A DNA stretch of 64,000 nucleotides from Priestia aryabhattai B8W22 (lineage in GTDB: Bacteria > Bacillota > Bacilli > Bacillales > Bacillaceae_H): assembly GCF_000956595.1 (NCBI RefSeq), contig NZ_JYOO01000002.1:124001-188000 (forward strand), written 5' to 3'. Numbering within the stretch: the stretch's first letter is position 1; each line of letters opens with the position of its first letter. The translations under genes were made by a program, and so were the position numbers. A model generated the notes under the pieces. The model was not told where the DNA came from and did no database searches. It was given only the letters and a program-made list of their open reading frames with translations. This document shows positions 19,330-28,221 of this stretch, piece by piece.

Positions 19330-20091
19330 TTAAATTATTTTGCTTAAACTCGTACGCATTTTAAACAGCGCTTTCGAATGAATTTGAGAAATGCGTGAAG
19401 TGGATAGCCCTAACAGCTGCGCGATCTCTGTGAAAGTCAACTCTTCTTTATAGAATAACGAAACAACAAGCTGCTCTTTTTCATTTAACTGCTCAATAAC
19501 TTCAGCGAGCTCTTGATATCGTTCGTCGTTAATTAGCTCCTCTTCAGGAGAGAGCGTTTTTTCATCTTTAATCGTGTATTTTTGCTCTCCGTCTTCATAC
19601 TCTTTTGGCTGTTCTTCCATGGACAAAACGTTAGCTAAGAAGCCTTCATTCATTGTATGAACAACATCTGCTTCTGTCATGCCTACTTCTTTTGCAACCT
19701 CACTTGGTGCAACTCTGCGCAAATACCTTTGTTCAAGTGCTTCTGTTGCTTGCTCAATCTTTTTCGTCTTTTCCCTTGCGCTTCTTGATAACCAGTCTTC
19801 TTTACGAAGTCCGTCTATTATCGCGCCTCGAATTCGAAAAGACGCATATGTATCAAACTTTAAGTCTCTACCGTAATCAAACTTTTCCAAAGCATCGTAA
19901 AGGCCGATTAACCCTAAACTACGAAGCTCTTCTTTATGAATATTCTTCGGCAGCCCTACACTAATCCGCTGAACGTGATAGTTAACAAGCGGCATATACT
20001 TTTTAACAAGCATGTTTCCCGCATGTGAGTCTCTCGTCTCTACCCATTCCTGCCAAATTTTATGTTCTTCAACTTCTTGTATACTTTTCAA
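19330..20091 (-). CDS. sigD: RNA polymerase sigma-D (flagellar/motility sigma, FliA family)
   Basis: Sigma factor for late flagellar, chemotaxis and autolysin genes. 253 residues. Region 2 is at about 35-100 (GLYDALEKFDYGRDLKFDTYASFRIRGAIIDGLR, the core-binding and -10 recognition helices). Region 3 follows, and region 4 is near 195-250 with the helix-turn-helix TFTEIAQLLGLSTSRISQIHSKAL. Start is TTG at 20091, about ten bases behind GGAGTTG; a poorly efficient start may limit its level (inference). It is near the end of the long operon, where expression is known in B. subtilis to depend on position. No anti-sigma gene flgM is in this window. Confidence 0.95.
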   Translation of the reverse strand: MKSIQEVEEHKIWQEWVETRDSHAGNMLVKKYMPLVNYHVQRISVGLPKNIHKEELRSLGLIGLYDALEKFDYGRDLKFDTYASFRIRGAIIDGLRKEDWLSRSAREKTKKIEQATEALEQRYLRRVAPSEVAKEVGMTEADVVHTMNEGFLANVLSMEEQPKEYEDGEQKYTIKDEKTLSPEEELINDERYQELAEVIEQLNEKEQLVVSLFYKEELTFTEIAQLLGLSTSRISQIHSKALFKMRTSLSKII

Positions 20092-20147
20092 GGGTCTTTC
20101 AACTCCTTTTTATAGCGCTATTAAACGGTCAACGGTCAGAGCGCGCT

Positions 20148-20642
20148 TTATATCGTTTTTATCCCTTCATTAATCGTACGAACCTTTAAAATAGCCGTTT
20201 GAGGATCAAATTCAATTGTGCGTCCGTTGTGTCCTCCTATAGCTTTTGCTGCAATTTCTACACTGTTTCTATGCAGCTCTCTCTCCACTGCTTGAACATT
20301 TCGAAGGCCAATTCGCATCACATCATTTCTTGGTTCAAATTGAAACATCTGCGCGCCCCCTGCTATTTTTGCTTTTAATAATCTTCTATGTGTGCCTTGT
20401 CTAATCAACATATTTATCAAATCAAAAATGGCTGTATCTGCATATTTAGCTCGATTAAAAGGACATTTAGCCCCGCTTGAATCCGGAAGCATCACATGAG
20501 CGAGCCCAGCTACTGAGTGAACAGAGTCATAAACGACAACTCCTACACATGACCCTAACCCGGCTGTTCGAAGCACTGCGGGTGCATGTGTAACATTCAT
20601 CTCGGCAATTCCTACCTTAATCACTTGTTTATCATCTCTCAC
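20148..20642 (-). CDS. cheD: Chemoreceptor glutamine deamidase CheD
   Basis: 164 residues. CheD deamidates glutamines on chemoreceptors and, in B. subtilis, is shuttled between receptors and CheC. The catalytic Cys lies in GLGSCVGVVVYD (Cys32) and the catalytic His in VAGLAHVMLPDS (His49); the C-terminal IGGHNGRTIEFDPQTA block is typical. Start is GTG at 20642, overlapping the stop codon of a 13-codon scar frame. The usual upstream partner gene cheC is absent between cheW and cheD. Confidence 0.95.
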   Translation of the reverse strand: MRDDKQVIKVGIAEMNVTHAPAVLRTAGLGSCVGVVVYDSVHSVAGLAHVMLPDSSGAKCPFNRAKYADTAIFDLINMLIRQGTHRRLLKAKIAGGAQMFQFEPRNDVMRIGLRNVQAVERELHRNSVEIAAKAIGGHNGRTIEFDPQTAILKVRTINEGIKTI

Positions 20643-20680
20643 GATTCTTCAACTCCTAGAACCTTCAGCGTGATATCCAT
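20639..20680 (-). pseudogene. Probable remnant of the 3' end of cheC
   Basis: Between cheW and cheD, where Bacillus carries cheC, only 50 bases remain. They contain a 13-codon frame, MDITLKVLGVEES, whose stop overlaps the cheD start as GTGA. The LKVLGV ending resembles the C-terminus of CheC proteins as I remember them, and the overlap is what a cheC-cheD junction would look like. The frame is closed upstream by a TGA two codons before the ATG. A deletion scar is my inference; a chance mini-frame is possible at this length. Confidence 0.4.
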
Positions 20681-20692
20681 TATTCATTTGGC

Positions 20693-21121
20693 TCACTGGA
20701 GGTGGTCTTCTAAAGAGAGCACTTTAGGTAAATTTAGAAGAACAATTAAACGGCTATCTACTTTAACGACTCCGTTCAAGTATTCTACAGCTGTTCCTTC
20801 AACTGTTTCAGGCACTGAAGCAATCGTTTTTTCATCAATATCCACCACATCATTTGCCGCATCGACAATCAAACCTGCTTCTACATCATTAAGACGAACC
20901 ATAATAATACGTGTCAGCTCATGGTTAAGCTGTTCTTGTAAGTTAAAACGAGTGCGCAAATCAATAATCGGTGTAATAACACCGCGAAGATTAATAACAC
21001 CTTTTACATATTCTTTTACTCCAGGAACGCGTGTTATGTGCTGAATCTTTTCAATCGATTGCACTTCTTCTACTGAAATTCCGTACTCCTCGTCCCCTAA
21101 TTGAAACACAATAATTTTCAT
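20693..21121 (-). CDS. cheW: Chemotaxis coupling protein CheW
   Basis: 142-residue adaptor linking receptors to CheA. The two-subdomain SH3-like CheW fold shows VFQLGDEEYGISVEEVQSIEKI at the N-terminus, VKGVINLRGVITPIIDLRTRFNL near 40-62 and the GLIVDAANDVVDIDEKTI block near 83-100. Follows cheA by 30 bases and ends 50 bases before cheD. Confidence 0.96.
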   Translation of the reverse strand: MKIIVFQLGDEEYGISVEEVQSIEKIQHITRVPGVKEYVKGVINLRGVITPIIDLRTRFNLQEQLNHELTRIIMVRLNDVEAGLIVDAANDVVDIDEKTIASVPETVEGTAVEYLNGVVKVDSRLIVLLNLPKVLSLEDHLQ

Positions 21122-21151
21122 GCCTTTCTCCCTTTCTTTTTACAGCATTTG

Positions 21152-23128
21152 TTATTTAATCAAAGCGTTGCAATCAATGATAAGTGCTACTTGTCCATCG
21201 CCTAAAATCGTGGCTCCTGAAATAGCAAATACACCCGGCAGATAATGACCTAAAGATTTTAAAACGATTTCCTGCTGACCGATAAAAGAATCAACAATTA
21301 GCCCGGCGGTCTTTTCTCCTTTTTTCACAATAACGACTGAATAATGATCGCCTTGTACCGAGTTAGGCACAGTAAATAGTTCTTTTAAATCAATAAGAGG
21401 AATAATGGCTCCTCGAAAGTCAATAACCTTTTGACCGTGTACATGCATGACCTCTTTCGGCTGAACAATAGCTGTTTCAATAATCGAAGAAAGCGGCAAG
21501 GCATAGCGCTCTTCACTCATTTGCACGAGTAAAGCAGAAATGATAGACAAAGTGAGCGGCAGCTGAATAGAAAAACGCGAACCGTATCCTTCATTAGAAT
21601 CAATCGTTACAGAACCCCCTAGTGATTCAATCGTGTTTTTCACGACATCTAAACCTACTCCTCGTCCGGAAACATCTGAAATTTGCTCAGCCGTTGAAAA
21701 GCCCGAAGCGAAAATGAGCTCGTACACTTGTTTATCCGTCAGCGTTTCAGCTGTTTTTCCATCGATAATTCCTCGATCTAACGCTTTATGCAGTACCTTT
21801 TCACGATTGATGCCCGCCCCGTCATCTTCTAAATCAATAAAGACATGATTTCCGCTATGATAAGCTTTAAGGCGAATCGTTCCCTTTTCATTCTTTCCGT
21901 TCTTTAAGCGCACTTGAGGCATTTCAATTCCATGGTCAACGGCATTTCTTAATAAGTGAACAAGCGGATCTCCAATTTCATCAATTACGGTGCGGTCCAG
22001 CTCTGTGTCGGCCCCGACAATTTGAAGTTCAATTTGTTTCCCTAAATCTTTTGAAAGCTGTCTCACCATACGAGGAAACCGATTAAAAACGGTTTCTACA
22101 GGCACCATACGCATATTTAAAATAATCGTTTGCAAATCTCCAGAAATACGGGACATCCGCTCTACCGTTTCGTCTAACTCGCTGTTATTCAATTCTTTTG
22201 ATATTTGTTCTAACCTGCCTCTATCAATAACTAGTTCTTCAAACAAGTTCATGAGACTGTCCAAACGGTCAATATTGACTCGAATCGTCTTGTTATTTGA
22301 GGCCTGTCTTTTCTCTTCAACAGGCGGTTTAGAAGGTGCGGAAACAGTAACTTCCTGTATGGCTGCTGCTTCTTGTGAAACCGGCTCCTCCGTTTCTATC
22401 TCCTTTTTTATGGGGACCGCAGCAATGTTCACGCTTTCTACTTCAGAGACTTCCATAATGCTCGCCTTCAGCTTTTCTTGCGATTCGGTTGTTACTAATA
22501 TAACGATAAAAGATGATTCAAATTTTTCTTGTTCGATATCTTGAACGGTTGGCGCTGACTTAATGACGTCTCCTGCTTGCTCTAACACATCAAATACCAT
22601 ATACGCACGCGCAGCTTTTAACAGACAGGTGCGTTCGAGCTGTACGGTTATTTCAAACGTATTAAACCCTTGATCTGCTGTTTGACTGAGCAGCGTTTGT
22701 ACGAATTCATCATACTCAATAGAAGAAGCCGCATGCTCTGCTGCGGGTTCCTCTGCTACAATACGCTGCAGCTTTTGAACAAGCAATTTGACATCAAGCT
22801 GACCATCGCCGCCTTCAGAAATAGATTGAACCATTATTTCTAGCGCATCGACTGATTGAAACAAAGTATCAAGAACTTCCGTGTGCGCGTCGATTTGATG
22901 ATTTCGAACGGCATCTAACACGTTTTCCATTTTGTGAGTTAATTGTGCTAAATCATCAAAACCCATTGTTGCAGACATACCTTTTAACGTATGAGCAGAC
23001 CGAAAAATTTCGTTTACATAGCCAAGATCATCAGTATTTTTTTCAAAACGCATTAGCTGGTCATTAACGTTTTGAAGATGTTCCTTGCTTTCTTCAATAA
23101 ACACTTCTAGATATTGATTCATATCCAT
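21152..23128 (-). CDS. cheA: Chemotaxis histidine kinase CheA
   Basis: Receptor-controlled kinase passing phosphate to CheY and CheB. 658 residues. P1 (HPt) domain holds the phosphorylated His46 in IFRSAHTLKGMSATMGF. P2 is at about 145-235, P3 dimerisation helices near 275-345, and the P4 ATPase at about 345-520 has the N box LVHLLRNAVDHGIEMP and the G boxes DDGAGINREKV and GRGVGLDVVK. P5 (CheW-like) runs from about 525 to the end. All catalytic motifs are intact. The ATG is preceded by GGAGGG. Confidence 0.97.
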   Translation of the reverse strand: MDMNQYLEVFIEESKEHLQNVNDQLMRFEKNTDDLGYVNEIFRSAHTLKGMSATMGFDDLAQLTHKMENVLDAVRNHQIDAHTEVLDTLFQSVDALEIMVQSISEGGDGQLDVKLLVQKLQRIVAEEPAAEHAASSIEYDEFVQTLLSQTADQGFNTFEITVQLERTCLLKAARAYMVFDVLEQAGDVIKSAPTVQDIEQEKFESSFIVILVTTESQEKLKASIMEVSEVESVNIAAVPIKKEIETEEPVSQEAAAIQEVTVSAPSKPPVEEKRQASNNKTIRVNIDRLDSLMNLFEELVIDRGRLEQISKELNNSELDETVERMSRISGDLQTIILNMRMVPVETVFNRFPRMVRQLSKDLGKQIELQIVGADTELDRTVIDEIGDPLVHLLRNAVDHGIEMPQVRLKNGKNEKGTIRLKAYHSGNHVFIDLEDDGAGINREKVLHKALDRGIIDGKTAETLTDKQVYELIFASGFSTAEQISDVSGRGVGLDVVKNTIESLGGSVTIDSNEGYGSRFSIQLPLTLSIISALLVQMSEERYALPLSSIIETAIVQPKEVMHVHGQKVIDFRGAIIPLIDLKELFTVPNSVQGDHYSVVIVKKGEKTAGLIVDSFIGQQEIVLKSLGHYLPGVFAISGATILGDGQVALIIDCNALIK

Positions 23129-23142
23129 CGTAACTTTCCCTC

Positions 23143-24186
23143 CTATTTCTGTGCGTAGCGAGAAATAAAACTTCCAACGTTTCGCAGCGGTTCAATATAA
23201 TCAACAAGCTTTGTAGAAACAGCTGATTTGGGCATCCCATAAATGACAGCTGTTTCTTCAGATTCAGCCAATATAAGCGCGTCTTTATTTTTCTTTAAAT
23301 CAATAATGCCTTCCGTTCCATCTGCCCCCATTCCCGTCAACACAATAGCAAGTTTTTGATAACCTGAAATTTTACTAATCGACTGAAACAATCGATCCAC
23401 TGAGGGGCGATGTCCTTTTACAGGTGAAGAAGTGTCTAAACAAATGCTGAGCTGTCCTTTTTTCTCTACAACCGTCATATGAAAACCTCCAGGCGCAATA
23501 TAAGCACATCCTGAGCGAACGTTTTCATTGTCTTTTGCTTCTTTCACTTTAATATCAGCTAGCTGATTTAGTCTAACCGCTAATGATTTTGTAAAATTTG
23601 GAGGCATATGCTGCACAATAAAAATGGGTGCACTTATGTCTTTTGAAACAGTTGATAATACTTCTTGCAGCGCACGCGGCCCTCCAGTAGAAGTGCCAAT
23701 ACAAATCATTTTGTTCACTTTCGCTCCTGCCTGGAGGTTATATATACTGCTTTTTTGCACGTACTGATGACTGCTTGAAGATATGTTGGCTTTACTAGCA
23801 AGCAATAGTTTAGAGATAAGCTCATCTTTCACTTTATGTAAGTCAAGCGAAATAGCTCCCGAAGGTTTAGCAACAAAATCAACTGCGCCGTACTGCATAG
23901 CGGTCAGCGTATTTTCAGCACCTTCTATTGTTGTACTCGATAACATGACAACAGGAAGGGGCTTCACACGCATGAGCTGTTTTAACATATCTAAGCCATT
24001 CATTTTGGGCATTTCGATATCAAGTGTCACAACGTCTGGCGACAGCTCGAGCGCTTTTTTTAACCCTTCTTCACCGTTACGTGCGGTACCCACAACGTGA
24101 AAACGACTGTCACATGCTAAAAAATCGCCGATTAACTTTCGCATAAATGCAGAATCATCCACAATAAGCACCTTTATTTCATTCAC
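23143..24186 (-). CDS. cheB: Chemotaxis response regulator methylesterase CheB
   Basis: Removes methyl groups from receptor glutamates when phosphorylated. 347 residues. N-terminal receiver domain with phosphoacceptor Asp56 (VVTLDIEMP) and conserved Lys in FVAKPSG; C-terminal esterase domain from about 155 with catalytic Ser in CIGTSTGGPRAL, His in IVQHMPP and Asp in LTGMGADGTEG. Start is GTG at 24186. Lies between flhG and cheA as in Bacillus. cheR is not in the window. Confidence 0.96.
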   Translation of the reverse strand: MNEIKVLIVDDSAFMRKLIGDFLACDSRFHVVGTARNGEEGLKKALELSPDVVTLDIEMPKMNGLDMLKQLMRVKPLPVVMLSSTTIEGAENTLTAMQYGAVDFVAKPSGAISLDLHKVKDELISKLLLASKANISSSSHQYVQKSSIYNLQAGAKVNKMICIGTSTGGPRALQEVLSTVSKDISAPIFIVQHMPPNFTKSLAVRLNQLADIKVKEAKDNENVRSGCAYIAPGGFHMTVVEKKGQLSICLDTSSPVKGHRPSVDRLFQSISKISGYQKLAIVLTGMGADGTEGIIDLKKNKDALILAESEETAVIYGMPKSAVSTKLVDYIEPLRNVGSFISRYAQK

Positions 24187-24195
24187 TCTAATTTC

Positions 24196-25065
24196 CTACC
24201 TTTCAAGAAAAAATCGTTTGAGGCGCCGAATAAACATTCCCTCGGTTTTAGCCGTTGTCCTATTGTCTTGAGGAATAAGCATATTCACCATTTCTATTAG
24301 TGATATACTCGCTTTAGATGCTGGGTTTTGAAGCAAAAAAGGCATTTGGCGATTGACCGCTTTTTGGACGGCTTGATCGTTTGGTACAATACCTAATAGA
24401 GAAATAGATATGTTCAAAAACTGCTGAACAGCTCGGTTAAATCGTTCATACGTCTCATTTCCTTCTTTGTCAGAAAGCGTCTTGTTAATAATAAGACGAA
24501 CCGGTGCTGATACCGAATAGGAAGCTGCTAGCTTAATAGCAGCGTAAGCATCTGTGATAGATGTAGGTTCGGGTGTTGTGACCACGATCATTTCATCTAC
24601 AGCTTTTAAAAACTTAAGCACACTTTCTGACATGCCCGCTCCCATATCAAAAATCATATAATCGTATTGATTTGTTAAAGAACCCAATTCTTGTATTAAA
24701 TGAGCAAGGTCTGATGGAGACCACTCAAATACAGAGGAAATCCCCGTTCCACCAGCCACATAAGCTAAATCTTTAGGACCTTTTTTAATAATTTGCTGGA
24801 TGGAAAGCTTTTTTTCTAGCAAATCAACCATCGTATAGGAAGCAGTTTGTCCAATCAAAATATCAATATTTCCCATCCCTATATCCATGTCAAAAAGAAG
24901 AACTCTTTGCTTTTGCTTCGTTAGCGCAAGAGATAAGTTTAAGGATAGATTCGACTTTCCAACTCCTCCTTTTCCGCTTAACACGGCTATTGTTTTACAA
25001 TTCCTTAAAGAGTTTTGATGCTTTTTTAACACTTTTTCTCTTAAAACTGCTGCTTGATCATTCAT
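24196..25065 (-). CDS. flhG: Flagellar number regulator FlhG (MinD-like ATPase)
   Basis: 289-residue MinD/ParA-family ATPase (YlxH) that with FlhF controls flagellar number and placement. Deviant Walker A SGKGGVGKSN is at residues 30-39 with switch motifs FDMDIGMGNIDIL near 58-70 and FDMGAGMSE near 135-143. The N-terminal stretch MNDQAAVLREKV carries the DQAxxLR motif that activates FlhF GTPase. The basic tail LKRFFLER ends the protein. The ATG (25065) overlaps the end of flhF. An upstream start at 25092 would lie inside flhF and is less likely. Confidence 0.94.
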   Translation of the reverse strand: MNDQAAVLREKVLKKHQNSLRNCKTIAVLSGKGGVGKSNLSLNLSLALTKQKQRVLLFDMDIGMGNIDILIGQTASYTMVDLLEKKLSIQQIIKKGPKDLAYVAGGTGISSVFEWSPSDLAHLIQELGSLTNQYDYMIFDMGAGMSESVLKFLKAVDEMIVVTTPEPTSITDAYAAIKLAASYSVSAPVRLIINKTLSDKEGNETYERFNRAVQQFLNISISLLGIVPNDQAVQKAVNRQMPFLLQNPASKASISLIEMVNMLIPQDNRTTAKTEGMFIRRLKRFFLER

Positions 25066-26155
25066 CTTTCCAATCTCCAAACACATCGTCAATAAACTCT
25101 TTTATTTTAAATGCCGAAACATCTTCTGGTACATCCTGCCCGTTTGTTGTAAAAGCAGCTCGCTGGCCGTAATGATATAACATATTTAAAAGTGAGCCTT
25201 TGCGGGTGGTTTCATCTTGCTTCGTAAAAATCAAGTGATCAACAGGCAGACTAGCAAAACGTTCATATACAGCTTTCATATCTGATACTTTTGACGTTAG
25301 GGCTAAAACAAGAAACGTTTGCAAATCTTCTTGAAACGTAATAATTTTCTTTAAATCATTTACATATTGCGGTTCTAAAAAGTTACGGCCTGCTGTGTCA
25401 ATAAAAATCACATCGTATGCTTCTGTTTCCAGCAACGCTTTTTTAAAATCTGCTCCGTTATAACAAATCGTTAAAGGCGCATTCAAGATCGAAGCGTACG
25501 TCTTGAGCTGCTCAATCGCTGAAATTCTATAGGTGTCCGTTGTGATAAATGCTATTTTTTGATTTTGTTCCAAGACACACTTTGCGGCCAATTTAGCAAG
25601 AGTGGTTGTTTTACCGACACCTGTTGGCCCTACTACACTTACATATTTTTTGAAAGGACCGCTCCATTCACTTGCTTTAAACTGATTGATAAACCATCTC
25701 TTCGTCCACTCCATGAGTTGGTTTGAGTCAAGGCGATGTAAGTAGTAGTACTCTAGCATAGGAGCCTCCAAGTTTTCTAAAATAGCTTCGTCTATTTCTT
25801 GCAAACGCAAATAGGCAAGCACATCTTCCACTGCTTTTGGATATGAACCTGAAGAAACCTTTGGCATTTGACTCATTTGTGAGACAAGAGTATTTAACTC
25901 ACTGAGCTGCTGCTTCATAAAAGATTGATTATCTTTCATACTGGGTTCTGGCGGTGCTAAGTTCTTCTTTACGCTCAGCTTTTCTACGGAATCGACAGCT
26001 GCCAATACTTCTATTTTTGCCTTAGTAAATAAGCCAAGAAACCCTCCTGTTCGAATTTGTTTTGAATGTAAAATAACCGCTTCCTCACCTAAATCTGAAC
26101 GAATTGCTTTCATAGCTTGCGGCATAGATGCTACTACGTATTTTTTTACTTTCAT
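25058..26155 (-). CDS. flhF: Flagellar SRP-like GTPase FlhF
   Basis: 365 residues. B domain (about 1-95), N domain (about 100-165) and G domain with P-loop [10 protein letters not shown] at 175-184. DTAGRN near residue 253, and the TKQDET specificity motif near 324-329. Belongs with Ffh and FtsY to the SIMIBI class and marks flagellar assembly sites at the membrane. Its ATG overlaps the flhA stop codon (TGATG), and its own end overlaps flhG. Confidence 0.95.
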   Translation of the reverse strand: MKVKKYVVASMPQAMKAIRSDLGEEAVILHSKQIRTGGFLGLFTKAKIEVLAAVDSVEKLSVKKNLAPPEPSMKDNQSFMKQQLSELNTLVSQMSQMPKVSSGSYPKAVEDVLAYLRLQEIDEAILENLEAPMLEYYYLHRLDSNQLMEWTKRWFINQFKASEWSGPFKKYVSVVGPTGVGKTTTLAKLAAKCVLEQNQKIAFITTDTYRISAIEQLKTYASILNAPLTICYNGADFKKALLETEAYDVIFIDTAGRNFLEPQYVNDLKKIITFQEDLQTFLVLALTSKVSDMKAVYERFASLPVDHLIFTKQDETTRKGSLLNMLYHYGQRAAFTTNGQDVPEDVSAFKIKEFIDDVFGDWKDE

Positions 26156-28191
26156 CAGATATCCACCACTCCAACACTTTGAACTTCAACATTTGCTTCT
26201 AGCTCGTTATATGATAAAACCGCCATATGGGGAAAATACCGCTCAGTGATTTGGCGCACGTACATCCTCACCGCAGGAGAACATAACACAATGGGAGACT
26301 GTTCTTGAAAAGAAAGTGTTTCTATTTGCTTGGCTATACTTTCCACAATAGCTTGTGAAACGTTAGGGTCTAGTGATAAATAATTCCCATGCTCCGTTTG
26401 TTGAACAGCTTCAGCCATCGTTTTTTCAACTTTTCCTGAAAGGGTAAGAACTCGAAGCAGACCTTCTTGGACCGTGTATTGACTGGTAATTTGTCTTGCG
26501 AGTCCTTGCCGGACATATTCGGTTAACAAATCGGTGTCTGACGTCATTTTTCCATAGTCGGCCAGCACCTCAAAAATAATGGGTAAATTTCGAATTGAGA
26601 CGCTTTCTTTTAAAAGTTTTGCCAGTACCCTTTGAATATCTCCAACAGAAAGCGGATTAGGCGTTACTTCCTCAATTAAAATAGGATACGTTTCTTTTGT
26701 GTGATCAATTAGCTGCTTTGTCTCCTGCCTTCCAATCAGCTCATGCGCATACGATTTTATAACTTCTGTTATGTGCGTAGACACAACCGACGGGGGGTCC
26801 ACAACGGTATACCCGAACATCTCAGCCTGCTCCTTCACCGACTCGCTAATCCATTTCGCAGGCATTTTAAAAGCCGGTTCTAACGTATCAATTCCCTCAA
26901 TCAACTCATCATCCATTCCCGGACTGATTGCTAAGTAGTGATCGAGCAGCAGCTCCCCTTTTGCCACTTCATTGCCCTTTATTTTAAGACAGTATTCGTT
27001 GGGCTGAAGCTGAATGTTATCTCTGATGCGAACAACCGGAATGACTAATCCTAGCTCAAGCGCCAGCTGGCGCCTAATCATGACAATTCGATCGAGCAAA
27101 TCGCCTCCTTGATTCATATCAGCAAGCGGAATTAATGCATACCCAAATTCAAATTCAATCGGATCAACGCTTAATAGATTGACAACACTCTCTGGACTTT
27201 TCATTTCATTGTCTTCTAGCTCTTCTTCAGTAGGCGCCATTTCTTCACGAACCGCCTGATGTTTAGCCTGAGACAAATAATAGCCTCCCACCCCTAATAA
27301 AATAGCAATAGGCATTGTAATGACATCATTAATTGGCGTAATTAAACCAAGAGCCGCAATTGTTCCTCCAGTTACATAAAGCATAACGGGAAAAGCAAAC
27401 AGCTGCCGTGTAATATCTTCGCTCAAATTGCCTGTTGAAGCAGCTCTCGTGACGATAATTCCCGTCGCTGTTGAAATCATGAGGGCTGGAATTTGACTCA
27501 CTAATCCATCGCCTACTGTTAACAAAGTAAAGGTTTGGGATGCTTCAGTGATGGACATTCCCATTTGCAGCATGCCGATAATAATTCCAAACAAGATGTT
27601 AATAAGGGTAATGACAATCCCTGCAATGGCATCACCTTTGACGAATTTACTAGCTCCATCCATTGCTCCGTAAAAATCTGCTTCGCGCTGAATTTTTTCA
27701 CGGCGGTCAATTGCTTGTTTTTCTGAAATCATACCTGCATTTAAATCCGCATCAATGCTCATTTGTTTACCCGGCATCGCATCCAAGGTAAAGCGTGCGG
27801 CTACTTCAGAAACACGCTCCGCTCCTTTTGTAATAACGAGAAACTGAATGATAATTAAAATAATGAAGACAACAAACCCCACTAGCGGATTGCCTCCAAT
27901 AACGAAGTGGCCAAATGTTTCCACCACTCCGCCTGCTTCGCCTGTTCCTAAGATTGAACGTGTCGTCGATACGTTCAAACCTAATCGAAACAGCGTAAGA
28001 ACCAGCAGCAAAGACGGAAACACCGATAGCTCTAAGGGTTCTTTCATATTCATGGAAACGAGCAGTACAAGCAGCGCAAGAGAAATGTTAATCATGATTA
28101 AAATACTTAATAACCATGAAGGCAACGGAATAACAAGCATAACGATAATGAGTACAACACCTATAACAACTGGCAGTTCTCTTGCAGACAT
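26155..28191 (-). CDS. flhA: Flagellar export gate protein FlhA
   Basis: 678-residue core of the flagellar type III export gate. About eight membrane segments in the first 310 residues, with the FHIPEP-type signature region (RFTLDAMPGKQMSIDADLNAG, about 134-154) in the cytoplasmic loop. After the acidic linker the large cytoplasmic domain (about 340-678) docks substrate-chaperone complexes and forms a nonameric ring. ATG start. In-order with flhB upstream and flhF downstream. Confidence 0.97.
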   Translation of the reverse strand: MSARELPVVIGVVLIIVMLVIPLPSWLLSILIMINISLALLVLLVSMNMKEPLELSVFPSLLLVLTLFRLGLNVSTTRSILGTGEAGGVVETFGHFVIGGNPLVGFVVFIILIIIQFLVITKGAERVSEVAARFTLDAMPGKQMSIDADLNAGMISEKQAIDRREKIQREADFYGAMDGASKFVKGDAIAGIVITLINILFGIIIGMLQMGMSITEASQTFTLLTVGDGLVSQIPALMISTATGIIVTRAASTGNLSEDITRQLFAFPVMLYVTGGTIAALGLITPINDVITMPIAILLGVGGYYLSQAKHQAVREEMAPTEEELEDNEMKSPESVVNLLSVDPIEFEFGYALIPLADMNQGGDLLDRIVMIRRQLALELGLVIPVVRIRDNIQLQPNEYCLKIKGNEVAKGELLLDHYLAISPGMDDELIEGIDTLEPAFKMPAKWISESVKEQAEMFGYTVVDPPSVVSTHITEVIKSYAHELIGRQETKQLIDHTKETYPILIEEVTPNPLSVGDIQRVLAKLLKESVSIRNLPIIFEVLADYGKMTSDTDLLTEYVRQGLARQITSQYTVQEGLLRVLTLSGKVEKTMAEAVQQTEHGNYLSLDPNVSQAIVESIAKQIETLSFQEQSPIVLCSPAVRMYVRQITERYFPHMAVLSYNELEANVEVQSVGVVDI

Positions 28192-28221
28192 TAATTTTTC
28201 TCTCCTTACAATAGCGTAACG

